Assembly (NCBI GenBank): GCA_027600665.1
Contig: JADGJL010000467.1
Span: 1 to 20,493, forward strand
Direction: 5' to 3'
Source: Irineochytrium annulatum
Taxonomy: Eukaryota > Chytridiomycota > Chytridiomycetes > Chytridiales > Chytridiaceae
Length of the DNA: 20,493 bases
Positions 18,905 through 20,493 of the stretch are shown here, piece after piece. The notes beneath the pieces were generated by a model, which did not search any database, was not told where the DNA came from, and worked only from the letters and a program-made list of their open reading frames with translations. Within the stretch, counting starts at the first letter, position 1. Every line of letters begins with the position of its first letter. The position numbers and the translations under genes were made by a program.

Positions 18905-19557
18905 TTAACCCATAACCACATCGGCCACCCCATTGTTGTCCCCCTCCACATCGGAGTCGGGGTCGTCGGACTTCAAGGTCGTAGTCGGTTTGCCGACGTT
19001 CTGCCGACCGGGGCGGTCTTGGCATTAGCTAAAGAAAAGAGCTTCGTCTGACCCGGCTTGTTTCCAACCAAATCGAACTTGCGCTCGCGCCGCCTGCGCG
19101 CCGCCTCCTTACTTGCATCGCTTATCTTCTTTGACCTCGCCGCCTTCGCTTCCGCCGACTGCAACTTCCTCGTCTGCGCAGCCTTTATACTCCTCTGCTG
19201 CGGCCCCGTCAGCCCCGCCGCATTCGTGCCCTTCGCCCTCAGCGTGTCCGCGGCCTTCTTAGTCCTCTCCTCAAACGCCGTCAAGCCCGCCGCATTCGTG
19301 CCCTTCGCCCTCAAGGTGTCCGCGGCCTTCTTAGCCGCCACTCGCCGCTCCTCCGGCGTCAGGCTGGTGACGGCACCCTTCTTGAAAATCTCATCCCTAA
19401 AATTTCCACCTTTGCGAAGGGGTGGTTGGCCTGGCGAATAGAGGACTTTCCAGTCGACCTTCTCTGGGTAGGACCAGCCCATGGACATCGCGAAAGAGGC
19501 AAGTACGCCTTGGTAACGGGACCCATGAGACGGGTTGCGCGAGTCAAACACAAGCAT
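18905..19557 (-). CDS. Basic, repeat-containing protein segment (probably the 3' part of the GIY-YIG gene)
   Basis: Reading starts at ATG 19557 (MLVFDSRNPSHGSRYQG) and runs through SLTPEERRVAAKKAADTLRA, two near-identical 24-residue units (KKAADTLRAKGTNAAGLT...), then a Lys/Arg/Ala-rich stretch. A phase-compatible intron of about 35 nt near 19030-19070 (TTTAGCTAAT..AAG end) joins to an acidic last exon ending KSDDPDSDVEGDNNGV...VMG and TAA at 18905. Without that splice the frame ends at 18973. The segment lies in the same frame as the GIY-YIG-like part directly upstream and is separated from it by one TAG (19570-19572), so both may have been one protein. The helical repeats recall the NUMOD-type DNA-binding modules that follow GIY-YIG nucleases, but the match is loose. 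Confidence 0.5.
19207..19350. repeat. Two tandem 72-bp units
   Basis: Units begin at 19207 and 19279. The first 54 bp differ at very few positions; the remaining 18 bp diverge. On the minus strand each unit encodes 24 residues including KKAADTLRAKGTNAAGLT. The high DNA identity implies a recent duplication. Confidence 0.85.
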
Positions 19558-19569
19558 CCCCCGTCTCCT

Positions 19570-20492
19570 CTAAACATTCAGGACCTTCCCGATGCGGACT
19601 TTGTTGGTACGATCGAGGAGGAGGTCATACTCGTCCAAGACCTCAAGGATATCGAGAGGATGCAGGGCGAAGACGGGGGAAAACTGTCACAAGTGTGTTT
19701 AGCGGACTTCGCAACTACGCTTAGTGAATAAAAGTAATTTACCTTCAGTCGTTGGGGGTCAAAATTCTCAATCATCTGGTAGAGGCGAAGCGCCTCCGGG
19801 TTTTGAAGAAATAACCTCACGTGGTCTTGAAAGCGCTTAATAAATGCGCGTTCCGTCTTAGCCGCCTGCCCGGTGTAAAAGACAATGACTGTCGTGTCCT
19901 CATAACAGATGACGTAAATTCCCACAGCCGAGGAATGAACGGAATTGGTAAAGGCGGCATTCGCCGACAGGAGGTATTCGGGCCCTTGGCCGATAACCTC
20001 CAGGTTCCTGGTAGAGAACTTCTTGACGATGGTCGATCGAAACCCAACGGAATTGAGCAGTTCCACACAGTCTGCGTCGTCGTTATTCGACGGATTGCTG
20101 GCGACGGCATGAGCTATCAATTCCAAGGCCAACCCGACGGCTCGGCGCCCAGTGCTAAGGTGTAACTGATGAATAAAAGGAAGAGAGGATGAAAGGTGAG
20201 AAAATATGATGTTTAAAGCTGCAACGTGAAGAGGTCTGCGACGCCAACACCTACATTCGCCTGAGGCGCTGTGGTCGATGAGAGGGGGAGGTTCGTAATG
20301 TCTGCAAGAGCTGGTCGCGTGACGTACAATGCGTTCGCAGCGCTCTTGATGACCTCTACCTGGTAGGCAACAAAGTTGTTAGACAAATCAACTGGGCCAA
20401 CCAGGCAGAAAGCCAGAACGCTGGATCCAACTCACTCGCTCATCTGTCTTCAAGCCAGTGACATCCCACAGCAAGTCACAGAGCTCCAGCCG
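19570..20492 (-). CDS. GIY-YIG-like nuclease-domain protein, partial (runs off the right edge)
   Basis: Exons 20492-20436 (open at the window edge), 20359-20255, 20165-19743 and 19683-19570; introns 20360-20435 (CTAAC branch site), 20166-20254 and 19684-19742; all in phase 0. Exon 3 contains GIYVICYEDTTVIVFYTGQA followed by RAFIKRFQDH. This matches the GIY-x(~10)-YIG pattern (here YTG) and the following R...H of GIY-YIG nucleases, with a candidate acidic residue in YQMIENFDP. The family cuts DNA in homing endonucleases, transposable elements and repair enzymes. The reading stops at TAG 19570-19572 after KVRIGKVLNV, and the same frame continues as coding-like sequence. No ATG is seen in the window for this gene, so the start lies to the right. 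An alternative reading that ignores the second intron would end in DLFTLQL and TAA near 20217. Confidence 0.55.
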
Positions 20493-20493
20493 A

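Noticed and set aside
1..20493. tRNA, rRNA, CRISPR array or complete transposon
   Set aside because: No cloverleaf with conserved A/B boxes, no rRNA core sequence, no regularly spaced repeat array and no transposase or reverse-transcriptase motif was seen by eye. A tRNAscan/Rfam search would be decisive.

Overview
The window reads as nuclear DNA of a fungus-like eukaryote. Genes are split by many short introns (mostly 44-60 nt) with GT..AG ends and CTAAC/CTGAC/TTAAC-type branch sites. There are no prokaryotic operons, rRNA genes or tRNA genes that I could see. A Cdc25-type RasGEF, a fungal-like IMP dehydrogenase and two large receptor-like proteins with an ANF/PBP1 ectodomain suggest an early-diverging, probably zoosporic (chytrid-type) fungus. 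That placement is an inference.

Layout. (1) 1-1264, minus: a RasGEF gene running off the left edge. (2) 1500-3182, minus: IMP dehydrogenase, whose real C-terminus is restored by removing a 60-nt terminal intron. (3) 3183-3622: intergenic, with two ACGCGT boxes one helical turn apart. (4) 3623-7235, plus: receptor copy 1, 13 exons, 1009 aa. (5) 7236-8884: mostly unassigned, with a weak minus-strand gene candidate and a weak kinase-like fragment. (6) 8885-10504, minus: a multi-exon gene of unknown family with duplicated acidic motifs. (7) 10505-12082: no gene; a dyad/tandem-repeat element and an A-rich insertion between direct repeats. (8) 12083-15698, plus: receptor copy 2, also 13 exons, 1007 aa. 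(9) 15699-18904: mostly unassigned, with A-rich and T-rich tracts and a possible FAD-monooxygenase relic. (10) 18905-20492, minus: a GIY-YIG-like gene running off the right edge, followed in the same frame, after a single TAG, by a basic repeat-rich segment.

The most notable content is the receptor pair. Each has a signal peptide, a periplasmic-binding-protein-type ligand domain, a cysteine-rich GCC2/GCC3 (ephrin-receptor-like) stalk, about 8-9 hydrophobic segments and a cytoplasmic tail ending in a conserved acidic motif. Exons 1-12 have the same length in both copies although the introns differ, so this is a duplication. A 194-bp stretch identical at every base inside otherwise diverged sequence points to gene conversion. 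A plausible, unproven role is sensing small molecules at the cell surface. The Ras exchange factor and IMPDH are nearby housekeeping or signalling genes with no demonstrated link to the receptors.
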